DNA of 54,742 nt from an uncultured Clostridia bacterium (lineage in GTDB: Bacteria > Bacillota > Clostridia > Christensenellales > Borkfalkiaceae), in NCBI GenBank assembly GCA_944328445.1, contig CALVHO010000015.1:1-54742 (forward strand), in the 5' to 3' direction. Under the pieces are notes generated by a model, which saw only the letters and a program-made list of their open reading frames with translations, was not told the origin of the DNA and did not search any database. Both the position numbers and the translations under genes were made by a program. Of the stretch, positions 16,930 through 25,906 are shown one piece after another (positions within the stretch are counted from its first letter, which is position 1; every line of letters begins with the position of its first letter).

Positions 16930-17468
16930 CGTTCATGCCCTCCCCGTTCTTTGCCCTCGTTTGCGGGCACAAAGGGCTTTTTGCCCGTGAACGAGCCGTC
17001 CGCGGCCAGGACGCCCTCCTCTTGCAGGTAAGCGGCGAGCATGTCCGCCGCGGCGCGGCACAGCGCGGGGCAGGGCCGCTTTTTGTAATAGGCGGGCGTG
17101 CGCGCTTCGGCCTCGGGCGTGGCGGAGGGGTCGATGCCCGCCGCCGCGAGCAGCTCGGCGCAGATGTGCGAGCCGTTTTCGGCGCGGAAGCGGGCGATGA
17201 GCGCCTGCACGCGCGCATACAGGGCGGATTTTTGTTCGCCCGTGACCTGCGCGGGGTCGTACAGCAGCAGCCCCGCCGCCATCAGCGCGCCCGAGAGGGT
17301 GCCGCAGATGTGCCGCGTGCGCCCCACCCCGCCGCCGAAGGGCGCGGAGACGCTCAAAAGGGCGCCCTCGTCCATGCCGAGGATGTCGGCAAAGGCGAGC
17401 AGCACCGCCTGCGAACAGTTGTAGCCGCGGTAAAAATTTTCCTCCGCAGCCCGGCCTCTGGTATTCAT
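16926..17468 (-). CDS. C_GCAxxG_C_C family redox-type protein
   Basis: 180 aa from ATG 17468, which has AGGAG seven bases upstream; a longer frame to 17531 lacks a ribosome site. It has the family layout: YNCSQAVLLAF near 20, GGGVGRTRHICGTLSGALMA near 46-65, then conserved cysteines near 100 and 133-137. This family is proposed to be redox-active and membrane-associated, but its biochemical role is not established. It is coupled to the sugar kinase by a 4-base overlap. Confidence 0.75.
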   Translation of the reverse strand: MNTRGRAAEENFYRGYNCSQAVLLAFADILGMDEGALLSVSAPFGGGVGRTRHICGTLSGALMAAGLLLYDPAQVTGEQKSALYARVQALIARFRAENGSHICAELLAAAGIDPSATPEAEARTPAYYKKRPCPALCRAAADMLAAYLQEEGVLAADGSFTGKKPFVPANEGKERGGHER

Positions 17469-17519
17469 CCCGATTCTCCTCCCCCGCCGAAAAAAATCCG
17501 CGCAAAATTTGGCGAACGC

Positions 17520-17547
17520 TTGCATTCCCATGCGGGTGTGTTATAAT
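17520..17547 (+). promoter_or_regulatory. Promoter placing the start site at the ATG
   Basis: TTGCAT (17520-17525), a 16-bp spacer and a perfect TATAAT (17542-17547). The ATG at 17554 begins only six bases after the -10 box, where the transcription start is expected, so the message may be leaderless. Confidence 0.72.
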
Positions 17548-17553
17548 AAAGGT

Positions 17554-18075
17554 ATGTTGGAGATCTATTTTACGCGCGTGCCCGTCCGTTCGGAGGACTA
17601 TACGCGCCACATCCTGCAAAAATACTACGCCATCCCCGCGGCGGACATCCGCAAGACCATCCACGGCAAGCCCTTCCTGCCCGGGGACAAGGTGTGCTTC
17701 AACCTAAGCCACAGCAAGGGGCTGACGGCGCTGGCCGTCGGCCGCCGCGGCGCCGTGGGGTTCGACTGCGAGGACCTCACGGGCAAGGCGCGCCCCGCCG
17801 TTTTGGCCAAGTTCAGCGCCCGCGAACGGGGCGAGATATCCTCCACCCGCGATTTTTACTGCCATTGGACGGCCCGCGAAAGCTACGTGAAGTACCTCGC
17901 GGGATCTTTGGCGGCGCTGTGGCGGCACGTGGAATGGTACGGCGGGCGCATCTACCTCGACGGCAAGGAGGAGCCCGTGCGCGTCACGCAGTTCGAGCGG
18001 GAGGGCTGCTCGTTCAGCTTCTGCGGCGATTACACCCGCTACGCCCTGCGGCGGGCGGACCCGCCCGCGCGCTGA
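17554..18075 (+). CDS. 4'-phosphopantetheinyl transferase (Sfp type)
   Basis: 173 aa. It carries the Sfp-family magnesium motif GFDCED (D71, E73) and the WTARESYVKYL motif (W105, E109, K113). It should move phosphopantetheine from CoA onto acyl or peptidyl carrier proteins. It is shorter than Sfp (about 220 aa), nearer to the trimmed Sfp-like enzymes of Clostridia. It has no Shine-Dalgarno sequence at a useful distance. It is transcribed divergently from the C_GCAxxG gene and no carrier-protein synthase is nearby. Confidence 0.85.
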   Translation: MLEIYFTRVPVRSEDYTRHILQKYYAIPAADIRKTIHGKPFLPGDKVCFNLSHSKGLTALAVGRRGAVGFDCEDLTGKARPAVLAKFSARERGEISSTRDFYCHWTARESYVKYLAGSLAALWRHVEWYGGRIYLDGKEEPVRVTQFEREGCSFSFCGDYTRYALRRADPPAR

Positions 18076-18133
18076 GCGCCCGCAGGCCACCGCCTTCTTC
18101 TCCGTACGCGCGCCCCGTTCTTGTATCCATGAA

Positions 18134-18168
18134 CGCGCCTTCCGCACCCCGCGGAGGGCGCGTTTTTT
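18134..18168 (+). terminator. Terminator of the phosphopantetheinyl transferase gene
   Basis: A 12-bp stem with one G-U pair (18134-18145 with 18151-18162), a 5-base loop and T6 (18163-18168). Confidence 0.85.
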
Positions 18169-18181
18169 GCGGCGGAACGGT

Positions 18182-19408
18182 TTACAGCCGCTCGGCCCAG
18201 TTGCCCGCGCGGAAGATCGGGATGCGCGCGCCCGTGTCCGTGACGCCGTCGATGTCCGTATCCTCATTGCCGATCATGAAGTCGACGTGCACCATCGAAT
18301 CGTTGACGCCCATGGCGTGCAGCTGCTCCTCGCTGTAATTTTCGTAGCCGCGGATGCAGTTGGTAAAGCCCGCGCCGAGGGCGAGGTGGCAGGAGGCGTT
18401 TTCGTCGAACAGCGTGTTGTAAAAGAGCACTTTGGCCTTGTGGATGGGAGAATCGCAGGGCACGAGCGCGCACTCGCCGAGGTAGGCCGCGCCCTCGTCC
18501 ATGGACAGGATCCGCCGCAGGACGGACTCGCCCGCCGCGGCGTGCGCCTCGACGGCCCGCCCGTTTTCAAAGCGCAGCGAAAAGTTGCGGATCAGGCGGC
18601 CGCGGTAGGAAAGGGGCTTGGTGGAATAGACCACCCCTTCCGCCTCGCCGCGGGCGGGGCTGGTGAACACCTCTTCCGAGGGGATGTTGGCGTTGAAATA
18701 CACGCCCGACAAGGTGCGTTCGCCGCCGCCCGCGAACAGCCCCTGCCGCAAGAGCCCCACGCGCAGGCGGGTGCCGTTGGAGCTGCTGTATTCGAGGGAG
18801 GAAAGGCCCAGGCCGTTGAGCCAGGCGCAGCGCGCTTCGAGCTGCCTGTCGTGCTCCTGCCAGTTGGCGACGGGGTTGCCTTCCAGCGCGCGCGAGGCGC
18901 GCAGGATGGCCGTCCACAGCTTTTCTTCGGGGGCGGGGGCGGAAGGGAACACCTTTTTGGCCCAGCGCGCGCCCGGCACCGCCGCGATGCACCACTGGTA
19001 CTTGTTTTCCATCTTGTCGCGGTAGGGCTTGATCACCTTCTGCCGCGCCTGCAAGGCGCGGGCATACTTTTCGGCGTCGATGCCCTGCAAGCCGTCGGGG
19101 TCCTCGCTTTCCAGGTACAGCCGCGCGGGCAGGCGGTGCACCTCGCAGCGCAGCTTTTCCTCCTGCCAGGCGGGCACTTCGGAGAGCACTTCCTCGCTCT
19201 TGCATTCGGCGCCGAGGCGGGCCAGGGGCTGGTGCGTCCACTCGACGCGCACCTTGGAGGCGCCCGCGCGGTAGCATTCCTCGGCGCAGAGCAGCACGAA
19301 ATCGGGCTGATCGAGCTCGGCGGAGATGATGACCTCCTGCCCCTTCTGCACGTTGAGCCCCACCCGCGCCAGCAATTTGGCGTAATTTTTCAGGACCGTT
19401 TTTTTCAT
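18182..19408 (-). CDS. M29 aminopeptidase (AmpS/PepS type), copy 1
   Basis: 408 aa, the family length. Metal-binding and active-site regions of clan MQ are visible: NIPSEEVFTSP near residue 245, ENASCHLALG near 342 and VHVDFMIG near 379. It is a cytoplasmic metal-dependent aminopeptidase of broad specificity. It lies three bases after an in-tandem paralogue that shares the same blocks, so the pair arose by duplication. Confidence 0.9.
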   Translation of the reverse strand: MKKTVLKNYAKLLARVGLNVQKGQEVIISAELDQPDFVLLCAEECYRAGASKVRVEWTHQPLARLGAECKSEEVLSEVPAWQEEKLRCEVHRLPARLYLESEDPDGLQGIDAEKYARALQARQKVIKPYRDKMENKYQWCIAAVPGARWAKKVFPSAPAPEEKLWTAILRASRALEGNPVANWQEHDRQLEARCAWLNGLGLSSLEYSSSNGTRLRVGLLRQGLFAGGGERTLSGVYFNANIPSEEVFTSPARGEAEGVVYSTKPLSYRGRLIRNFSLRFENGRAVEAHAAAGESVLRRILSMDEGAAYLGECALVPCDSPIHKAKVLFYNTLFDENASCHLALGAGFTNCIRGYENYSEEQLHAMGVNDSMVHVDFMIGNEDTDIDGVTDTGARIPIFRAGNWAERL

Positions 19409-19411
19409 GGC

Positions 19412-20647
19412 TCACCTCAGCGCGCGGCTCCACGTGCCGCCTTCAAACACGGGGACGCGCTCCCCCGCCGCGGTCACGCCCGTGACGTCCATGTCGGCGG
19501 TACCGATCATGAGGTCGACGTGAACGGAAGAATCGTTCACGCCCATGGCCGCAAAGTCGTCGCGCCCGTATTGCGCGAAGTTTTCGATGGTGTTGGAATA
19601 CCCCCTGCCCAGAGCGATGTGGCAGCAGGCGTTTTCGTCGAACAGCGTGTTGTAAAAGAGCACGCCCGTGCGGTTGACGGGGGAATCGAATGGCACGAGC
19701 GCGCATTCGCCGAGGTAGGCCGCGCCCTCGTCCATGGCCACGATCTTTTCCAGCAGCGCGGCGTTCTTTTCGGCGCCGCAGGAGACCACGCGGCCGCCCT
19801 CGAATCGCAGCCAAAAATTTTCGATGAGTTCGCCCCCGTAGGAAAGGGGCTTGGAGGAATACACGACGCCCTCCGCCTCCCCCCTCTTCGGCGTGGTGAA
19901 GCACTCCTCGGTGGGGATGTTGGGGTTGAAGGGGGCGCCCTCCGCCGTCGTCTTTTTGCCCGCGATGAAGCGCGCCTGCCCGATCAGCCCGACGCGAAGT
20001 TCGGTGCCGTTGCCGCCGCGAAATTCGAGGGAGCGAAGGTGCAGGGCGTTGAGCTTGTCGCACCGCTCGCGCAGGGCGCGGTTGTGCCACATCCAGTCGG
20101 TCAAAGGGTCCTTGCCGTCGGCGCGGCAGACCTGCAAGATGAGCTGCCACAGCTTTTCCACAGCCGTTCCCGCGCGCTCCTGCGGGAACAGCCTTTTTGC
20201 CCAGCCGACGGAGGGCACGGCCGCCACACACCATTGGTGGCGGTTGGTCATGCGGTCGGCATACGGCTTGACGATGGCGTTTTTGGCCATGGCCGCGAGG
20301 GTCAGCTTTTCGCGGTCCGCCCCCTGCATGCCCGCGGGGTCGGCCGAGAGCAGTTTGATGGTCACGGGCAGCCGCTCGGCGCGCTCGGCCAGGCGGGCCT
20401 CCTCCCACGGGGCGACCGAGCCGAGCTCGCGCACCGCCTCGAAGCGGGAGGCGAGCTTATCCAGCGCCGCGCACTGCCAGTCGACGGAGACGTCCGCCGC
20501 GCCCAGGCGGTAGCATTCCTCGGCCAGAAGGGTCACGAAGGGCGCGGACTCCGTTTCGGCGGCGATGACCACGCGCTGGCCGGGGCGGATGTTGCCGCCC
20601 ACGCGGGCGATGAGTTTTGCATAGTTGCGGATGAGTGTCTTTTTCAT
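19412..20647 (-). CDS. M29 aminopeptidase, copy 2
   Basis: 411 aa from ATG 20647. It has the same ordered motifs as copy 1 (NIPTEECFTTP, ENACCHIALG, VHVDLMIG). The two proteins share the MKKT-NYAKL-ARVG N terminus and most blocks but differ widely in between, so they may have different peptide preferences. The upstream gap of 109 bases (20648-20756) has no clear promoter, suggesting co-transcription with the amidohydrolase. Confidence 0.9.
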   Translation of the reverse strand: MKKTLIRNYAKLIARVGGNIRPGQRVVIAAETESAPFVTLLAEECYRLGAADVSVDWQCAALDKLASRFEAVRELGSVAPWEEARLAERAERLPVTIKLLSADPAGMQGADREKLTLAAMAKNAIVKPYADRMTNRHQWCVAAVPSVGWAKRLFPQERAGTAVEKLWQLILQVCRADGKDPLTDWMWHNRALRERCDKLNALHLRSLEFRGGNGTELRVGLIGQARFIAGKKTTAEGAPFNPNIPTEECFTTPKRGEAEGVVYSSKPLSYGGELIENFWLRFEGGRVVSCGAEKNAALLEKIVAMDEGAAYLGECALVPFDSPVNRTGVLFYNTLFDENACCHIALGRGYSNTIENFAQYGRDDFAAMGVNDSSVHVDLMIGTADMDVTGVTAAGERVPVFEGGTWSRALR

Positions 20648-20756
20648 GGCGATCCTGTTGCGGCGGGCGGGCCCGCACGCTTTCAACACATAGCGCGCGC
20701 AAAGGCGCGGAGGCGGTTCAGGCAAAAAACGTGAAGCGTGAACGCGCGGTGGCGGT

Positions 20757-21572
20757 TCAGCCCAAAAGGCGCAGGGCGTTGCGGAAATACACGAGCTCTT
20801 TTTCCTGCGAAGAAAGCCCGAGGCTCTCCACCCAGGCGACGGTGTTTTGCGGGGTGTCCCACGGGCAGTCGGTGCCGAAGAGCACGCGCCCGGCCCCGAA
20901 CGCGCGCACCACGGCCGCGCCGTCCGCGGGGGAAACGGTGCGCGAGGCGAAGGAGGTATCGATGTACACCCCCGTGTCCGCGAGGAAGGTGACGGCGTCT
21001 TCGAGCATGTCCTGCCCGCCGAGGTGGGCGACGACGATCTTCGCCCCGGGGAAGCGCCCGGCCACGCGGCGCATGCGCGCGGGCGCGGTCTTGACCTCCC
21101 TGCGCTTGCCCGCAAGGTCGGCGGGCGGCGCAAAGCCGCGGTCCGCCCCGCCGTGGAAGAGCATGATCAGCCCGCGGGCGGCGCAAGCCTCGTACAGCGG
21201 CATGGCCGCCTCGTCGTCGACGAAAAAATTTTGGTATTCGTTGTGGAATTTGACCCCCTTCACGCCCGCGTCCGCCAGCCTGCCGATCTCGGCGAGGGCG
21301 TTTTCGGAAGCGGGGTGCACCGAGCCGAAAGGCACGATGTCCTCCCTGCCCAGGAGGGAAAGTGCGAAGTCGTTGACGTGCCGCTCGGAGCGGGGCGAGA
21401 CGGCGATGTTGAGGGCCACGTAGCGGGAGACGCCGCCTTCGGCCATGAGCGCGCCGGTGGCGGCGACGGTGCCGTCGGTGTACGGATGAAAGTGCGCCTT
21501 TTCCGCCAGCGAGGCGACGGCGCCCGCCGCGAGCTTGTCGGGAAAGGTGTGAACGTGAAAGTCGATGAGCAT
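20757..21572 (-). CDS. Amidohydrolase-family TIM-barrel protein (COG2159)
   Basis: 271 aa. H6 and H8 in FHVHTF form the beta1 metal site. KFHNEYQNF near 128, a histidine in VVAHLGG near 178 and FGTDCPWDTP near 237 give the remaining ligands and the catalytic aspartate. Members are decarboxylases or hydrolases; the substrate cannot be read from sequence. GGAGG lies eight bases before the ATG. It stands between the peptidase pair and the hypothetical membrane protein on the same strand. Confidence 0.8.
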   Translation of the reverse strand: MLIDFHVHTFPDKLAAGAVASLAEKAHFHPYTDGTVAATGALMAEGGVSRYVALNIAVSPRSERHVNDFALSLLGREDIVPFGSVHPASENALAEIGRLADAGVKGVKFHNEYQNFFVDDEAAMPLYEACAARGLIMLFHGGADRGFAPPADLAGKRREVKTAPARMRRVAGRFPGAKIVVAHLGGQDMLEDAVTFLADTGVYIDTSFASRTVSPADGAAVVRAFGAGRVLFGTDCPWDTPQNTVAWVESLGLSSQEKELVYFRNALRLLG

Positions 21573-21708
21573 GCGATCCTCCCGCCCCGCAGGGCAAAGG
21601 CAAAGGGCGCGTCCCCGCCGATTGCGGAGGGACGGTCATGAAAACGGCGGTACGTTCCGCCAAAACGATGACAAGCGGCGCGGTATGCGGCGCGGGCACG
21701 GACGCGGG

Positions 21709-22638
21709 CTACTCCATGCGCTGCACGAGCCGCTCGGCGTCGAACTTGCTCCGCGCGCGGCGCAGCAGGTGGCAGACCCACAAGACGGACGCGGCCGCGA
21801 AGGCGGCAAAGCAGGCGATGTTCACGATGACCGCCGTGCGGTAGGCGGGCTGCCGCCAGCTTTCGGCCAGGCGCGCGAACACGGATCCCGCGGCCGCGGG
21901 ATCGGCCGAGGCCTCCAACAAAAGGCAGCCGAAGTAGGCGGCGAAGGTGAGCGCGACGGGCACGGCCGAGCACAGGGCGGCGCGGAAGGCGGTGGGCTTG
22001 CCGCCGCATTTTCCGTACATCCACCACGCGAGCAGCACCGCCGCGGGGGTGCCGAGGGCGCCGAACCCGAACCAAAGAAAGGTGAGCACGGTCACGGCCA
22101 GCCCCGCCAGCGTGCCGAGCGCCATGCCCGCGGTGCCCGCGAGCTTTTTATCCGCCCGCGCCGCCTCCCTCGCCTCGCGCTCGGCCATCGAGCGGCGGGC
22201 GGCGGCAAAGCAGGCCTCGTGCGCGCGGAAAGGAATGCCCGATTCGCGCATGTCCACGGCGCTTTCGTCCAGCGGCCTGCCGCAGTACGGGCAGGCGTCC
22301 GCCCCCGCGCAGCCCAGCTTTTTGAGCTTGGCCGTGACGGCCGCCAGCAGCGCCTCGGCGCGGCGGAAATCGCCGCGCAGGCGGGGACTGACCATCAGGC
22401 CGATGCCCGCCACCCCGAACTGCGCGATGTGCAGCGCGGCCTTTTTCTTTTCCAGGAACTGTTCGATGATCTTCTTCTTTTCGCCCGCGTCGGCGACGAC
22501 GGTGAGCAGGCAGGCGGGGTTGCCGCCGAAGCGGTAGCGCACGTGGATGCGGTACCCGTTGTACACGCCGTAGCAGCCGTGCTTTTCCGCCGTCAGCGCG
22601 TGCGCCGCCGTAAATTCACGAAGTCCGTACTTTTTCAT
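21709..22638 (-). CDS. Hypothetical membrane protein with a CPYCG zinc-ribbon-like motif
   Basis: 309 aa from ATG 22638. The N-terminal ~110 residues form a soluble domain with no family I recognise. CPYCG (near 116) with a later cysteine (near 144) may bind zinc. Three to four hydrophobic segments follow in the C-terminal half. It begins five bases after the dinB stop codon, so it belongs to that operon. Function unknown. Confidence 0.65.
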   Translation of the reverse strand: MKKYGLREFTAAHALTAEKHGCYGVYNGYRIHVRYRFGGNPACLLTVVADAGEKKKIIEQFLEKKKAALHIAQFGVAGIGLMVSPRLRGDFRRAEALLAAVTAKLKKLGCAGADACPYCGRPLDESAVDMRESGIPFRAHEACFAAARRSMAEREAREAARADKKLAGTAGMALGTLAGLAVTVLTFLWFGFGALGTPAAVLLAWWMYGKCGGKPTAFRAALCSAVPVALTFAAYFGCLLLEASADPAAAGSVFARLAESWRQPAYRTAVIVNIACFAAFAAASVLWVCHLLRRARSKFDAERLVQRME

Positions 22639-22643
22639 GCCCT

Positions 22644-23933
22644 TCAAAACTCCTCGTCGTCGATCGGCACGGCCGCCCATTCGCCATCGTCCTGCGAGGC
22701 GATCTCGCCGTCCAGCCCCGCGGGGCGGACCAGCCGCTGCCCGCGCACGTCCATGCCCGCGGCCAGCGGGTCCTCGAACATGATCCCGCGCTGCACGGCC
22801 GCGTAGCCGTATTTTTTGCGCAGCCCCGCCACCGCGTTCTCGGCGCGCGCCTTCTTTTCGTAATCGCCGCCGAGATCGTCGAAGGACATCTGTTCCATGC
22901 CCCCGTCGAAGCCCGAAACGGTGACGCCGAGGGCGCGCACGCCGCGGCGGGCGGCGTAGCGCTCGCAAAAGAGGGAAAAGGCCGCGGCGGCGATGTCGCC
23001 GCACAGCGCCGTCGGGCGCACCTTTTTTTGCCAGGAATAGCTTTCCAGCGCGTTGTCGCGCACCCACAGGTGCACGGTATCCGCCTTGCCGAGGCCCGCG
23101 TCTTTGAGCCGCGCGGCCACCGATTCGCTGAGCACGTACAGCAGCCGCTTCACGTCCTCGCGGCGATAAATGTCCTCGAAATAGGTCATGGAATTGCCCA
23201 CCGACTTCAAGGCCTGCTTGTCGTGCATGTGGCGGACGGGCGTTTGGTCCTCGCCGCGCGCGTACGCCGAGAGGGTGGCGCCCCACTTGCCGAGATAGCC
23301 CTGCAAAAAGGCGGGATCGGCCGCGGCCAGCGCGCCGATGGTGCGGATGCCCACCGAAGCCAGCTTGGCGGCCGTGGCCTTGCCCACGTACAGGAGGTCG
23401 GAAACGGGCAGCGGAAAGACCTTTTCGCGGAAGTTTTCGCGGCTGACGACGGTGACGGCGTCGGGCTTTTTGAGGTCGGAGGCGAGCTTTGCGAACACCT
23501 TGTTGAAGCTGACCCCCACCGAGACGGTGAGCGAGAGCTCCTCGCGGACGGCGCGGCGGATGGCCTCGGCGATCTGCTCGCCCGTGCCGAAGAGGGAGCT
23601 GTGCGTCACGTCCAGCCAGCACTCGTCGATGCCGTAGGGCTCGATGTAGTCTGTATAGCGGGCGTAGATGTCCCGCACGGCGCGGGACCATTTGACGTAT
23701 TCGGGGAAGCGCACAGGCCGCACGACCAGCCCCGCGCATTTGCGCTTCGCTTCCCATATCGTATCCCCCGTCCTGACGCCGCAGGCCTTGGCCTCCTCGC
23801 TCTTGGCCAGGACGATGCCGTGCCGCGCCTCGGGGTCCCCGCACACGGCCACGGGCTTGCCCGCAAGCTCGGGGTACAGCTTCCGCTCGACGGTGGCGTA
23901 AAAGTTGTTCAGGTCGGAATGGAGTACGATCAT
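22644..23933 (-). CDS. dinB: DNA polymerase IV (Y family)
   Basis: 429 aa. The catalytic carboxylates are D7 (HSDLNNF) and D103-E104 (YGIDECWLD), with the aromatic pair F11-Y12 at the steric gate. Helix-hairpin-helix and little-finger regions follow. The C terminus ends in an acidic DDEEF rather than a classic clamp-binding pentapeptide. It does translesion synthesis. The ATG overlaps the U32 gene stop (ATGA). I see no LexA-type box nearby. Confidence 0.93.
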   Translation of the reverse strand: MIVLHSDLNNFYATVERKLYPELAGKPVAVCGDPEARHGIVLAKSEEAKACGVRTGDTIWEAKRKCAGLVVRPVRFPEYVKWSRAVRDIYARYTDYIEPYGIDECWLDVTHSSLFGTGEQIAEAIRRAVREELSLTVSVGVSFNKVFAKLASDLKKPDAVTVVSRENFREKVFPLPVSDLLYVGKATAAKLASVGIRTIGALAAADPAFLQGYLGKWGATLSAYARGEDQTPVRHMHDKQALKSVGNSMTYFEDIYRREDVKRLLYVLSESVAARLKDAGLGKADTVHLWVRDNALESYSWQKKVRPTALCGDIAAAAFSLFCERYAARRGVRALGVTVSGFDGGMEQMSFDDLGGDYEKKARAENAVAGLRKKYGYAAVQRGIMFEDPLAAGMDVRGQRLVRPAGLDGEIASQDDGEWAAVPIDDEEF

Positions 23934-25123
23934 ATCCTTGCCCTGCGCAGGATGTCCCCCGCCTGCAACGGGTACGGGCAGCGCAGGCGCAGCTTCTGCA
24001 TCACGAGCTTGGCGTCCTGCACGGGGGTGCCGTCCTCGGCGCACATCGCGGCAACGAAGGTGCGGCCGTGGCTCGCCGTAGGCGACAAGATCTCCAAAAC
24101 GTCTCCCGCGCGGAAGCGGCCGCGCATCTGCACGAGGGCGGAACCCTCCCCGCCTTCGAGCACGTCGGCGATGTATTCGTGCGTGCCGCCGCGCTGCGCG
24201 TCGGAATAACTGACCGTTTCCGCGTTGTCCCCCACGGCGTAAGCGGCGGTGAAATCGCGGTGGGCGGTCTTGTCCAGCTCGGCCTGTGCCTCCCCTTCCG
24301 TGAAGGTGCCGTCAAGGGCGCGGCGGTAGGCGTTGACGACGGTGGCGAGGTAGTAAGCGCTCTTCATGCGGCCCTCGATCTTGAACGAGCACACCCCCGC
24401 CTCCGCCAGCGCGGAGAGGTACGGGAGCATGTTCAGGTCCTTGCTGTTGAAGATGTAGCTGCCGCGCGCGTCCTCTTCGAGGGGGAGTTCGCTCCCCTCC
24501 TCCCGCGCCCGCACGAAGTAGCGCAGGCGGCAGGGCTGGGCGCACTGCCCGCGGTTGGCGTCCCGCCCCGCCAGGTAGCTGCTCAAAAGGCAGCGGCCGC
24601 TGTACGAAATGCACATGGCGCCGTGAACGAAGGCTTCCAGTTCGAGCGAGGGGCAGGCGCGGTGGATAGCGGAAAGTTCGGCCAAGGAGAGCTCGCGCGC
24701 GGGCACGATGCGGCGCACGCCCTGCTCCTGCCAGAAACGGGCCGCCGCCGCGTTGGTGGTGTTGGCCTGGGTGGAAAGGTGCAAGGCGAGCCGCGGCGCC
24801 TCCTTTTTGGCGATGGCCAGAGCGCCCGCGTCGCTGACGATGGCCGCGTCCGCGCCGATCTCCTGCAAAAAGGCAAAATGCCGCCCGAGGGCGGGCAGGT
24901 CCTCCCCGCGCGCGAAGATGTTGACGGCCGCGTACGCCTTTTTGCCGCGGGCGTGCGCGTAAAGCACCGCGCGCTCCGCTTCCTCTTCCGTGAAGTTGCC
25001 CGCGTACGCGCGCAGGGAAAATTCCTTGCCGCCGAAGTACACCGCGTCCGCGCCGAAGTGCAGCGCCGTTTTCAGTTTTTCAAAGTCGCCCGCCGGGGCC
25101 AGAAGTTCGATGCGCCCTTCCAT
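23930..25123 (-). CDS. trhP: U32-family tRNA hydroxylation protein (TrhP/YrrO-like)
   Basis: 397 aa. It has LAPAGDFEKLKTALHFGAD at the start and the U32 signature EAFVHGAMCISYSGRC near 160-175, with further cysteines (QCAQPC, ~193-198) that would hold an iron-sulfur cluster. Although named peptidase U32, members of this group hydroxylate tRNA U34 or rRNA. The neighbouring TrmR-like methyltransferase argues for the ho5U34/mo5U34 route, as in the Bacillus yrrM-yrrN-yrrO cluster. Only one U32 gene is present here. It has its own -10 box upstream at 25186. Confidence 0.8.
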   Translation of the reverse strand: MEGRIELLAPAGDFEKLKTALHFGADAVYFGGKEFSLRAYAGNFTEEEAERAVLYAHARGKKAYAAVNIFARGEDLPALGRHFAFLQEIGADAAIVSDAGALAIAKKEAPRLALHLSTQANTTNAAAARFWQEQGVRRIVPARELSLAELSAIHRACPSLELEAFVHGAMCISYSGRCLLSSYLAGRDANRGQCAQPCRLRYFVRAREEGSELPLEEDARGSYIFNSKDLNMLPYLSALAEAGVCSFKIEGRMKSAYYLATVVNAYRRALDGTFTEGEAQAELDKTAHRDFTAAYAVGDNAETVSYSDAQRGGTHEYIADVLEGGEGSALVQMRGRFRAGDVLEILSPTASHGRTFVAAMCAEDGTPVQDAKLVMQKLRLRCPYPLQAGDILRRARI

Positions 25124-25185
25124 ACAAAAACCCGATGCGCCCCTTCACGGGGCCGCTGCCGCGCGTCGCGCGCGCGGACGAACGT

Positions 25186-25191
25186 ATTATA
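25186..25191 (-). promoter_or_regulatory. -10 box upstream of the U32 gene
   Basis: A perfect minus-strand TATAAT. The hexamer 17 bases further up is GC-rich and does not match TTGACA, so another factor or an activator may be needed. The box lies between two copies of an 18-base GC-rich direct repeat (25163-25180 and 25205-25222, one small indel). Confidence 0.5.
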
Positions 25192-25291
25192 AACAAAAGA
25201 ATATGCGCGTCGCGCGCGGACGGAAACAAAAAACCGTTGACGCGCAGCCAAACAAGCGCGTGCCGTACGCGCTTCGTGCCTTGCGGGCGGT

Positions 25292-25906
25292 TCATTCCCC
25301 GCGCAGCACGGACAGGGCGACTCCCTCCCCCACGCGCAGGACGCTCGTGGCAAAGCACGGGTCGGCGGTGACGGCGGCGAGGTATTCGCCGAGGCGGGCG
25401 GCGATGGAGCGGCGCTTGGGCGGGGGCTCGGCGCGGCCGTCCACCCAGCCGTAGAGCAAAACGTCGTCGGCAAAGAGCAGGCCGCGGGGCGCGAGCAGGC
25501 GCTTCAAGTGCGGAAGATAGCGGATATACTGCGCCTTGGGCCCGTCCAAAAACACGAGGTCGAACGGCCCTTGCAGCCGCGGCAGGAGCGCGGCGGCGTC
25601 CGCCAATACGGCCTCGGTACGGCCCGCCACGCCGAAGCGCACGAAATTGTGCACCGCCCGCGTATAGCGCGCGGGGTCGTTTTCGACGGTGACCAGCTCC
25701 GCGTGCGGGCGTTCGCATAAAAGGGCGACGGAGGTGAGCCCCTCCGCCGTGCCGATCTCCAAAATACGCTCCGCGCCGCGCAGCCGCGCCGCGGCCAGAA
25801 GGAGGGCAAGCACCTCGTCGGAAGCGGCGGGGTCCAGCCCGCCCTGCGCCGCCCCGCGCAGCCGCATAAGCTCCGCGGGCAGCGGCGGCAACGAAAAGAG
25901 TTCCAT
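25292..25906 (-). CDS. trmR: SAM-dependent O-methyltransferase (TrmR/YrrM-like)
   Basis: 204 aa. SAM motif I EIGTAEGLTSVAL is at 50-62, the acidic ribose contact TVENDP near 74-78, and DLVFLDGPK near 116-124 is the metal/catalytic region of family 3 methyltransferases. In Bacillus the equivalent protein methylates 5-hydroxyuridine at tRNA position 34. The neighbouring U32 gene supports that role. The ATG overlaps the RNase J stop by one base (TGATG), so the two are coupled. Confidence 0.8.
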   Translation of the reverse strand: MELFSLPPLPAELMRLRGAAQGGLDPAASDEVLALLLAAARLRGAERILEIGTAEGLTSVALLCERPHAELVTVENDPARYTRAVHNFVRFGVAGRTEAVLADAAALLPRLQGPFDLVFLDGPKAQYIRYLPHLKRLLAPRGLLFADDVLLYGWVDGRAEPPPKRRSIAARLGEYLAAVTADPCFATSVLRVGEGVALSVLRGE

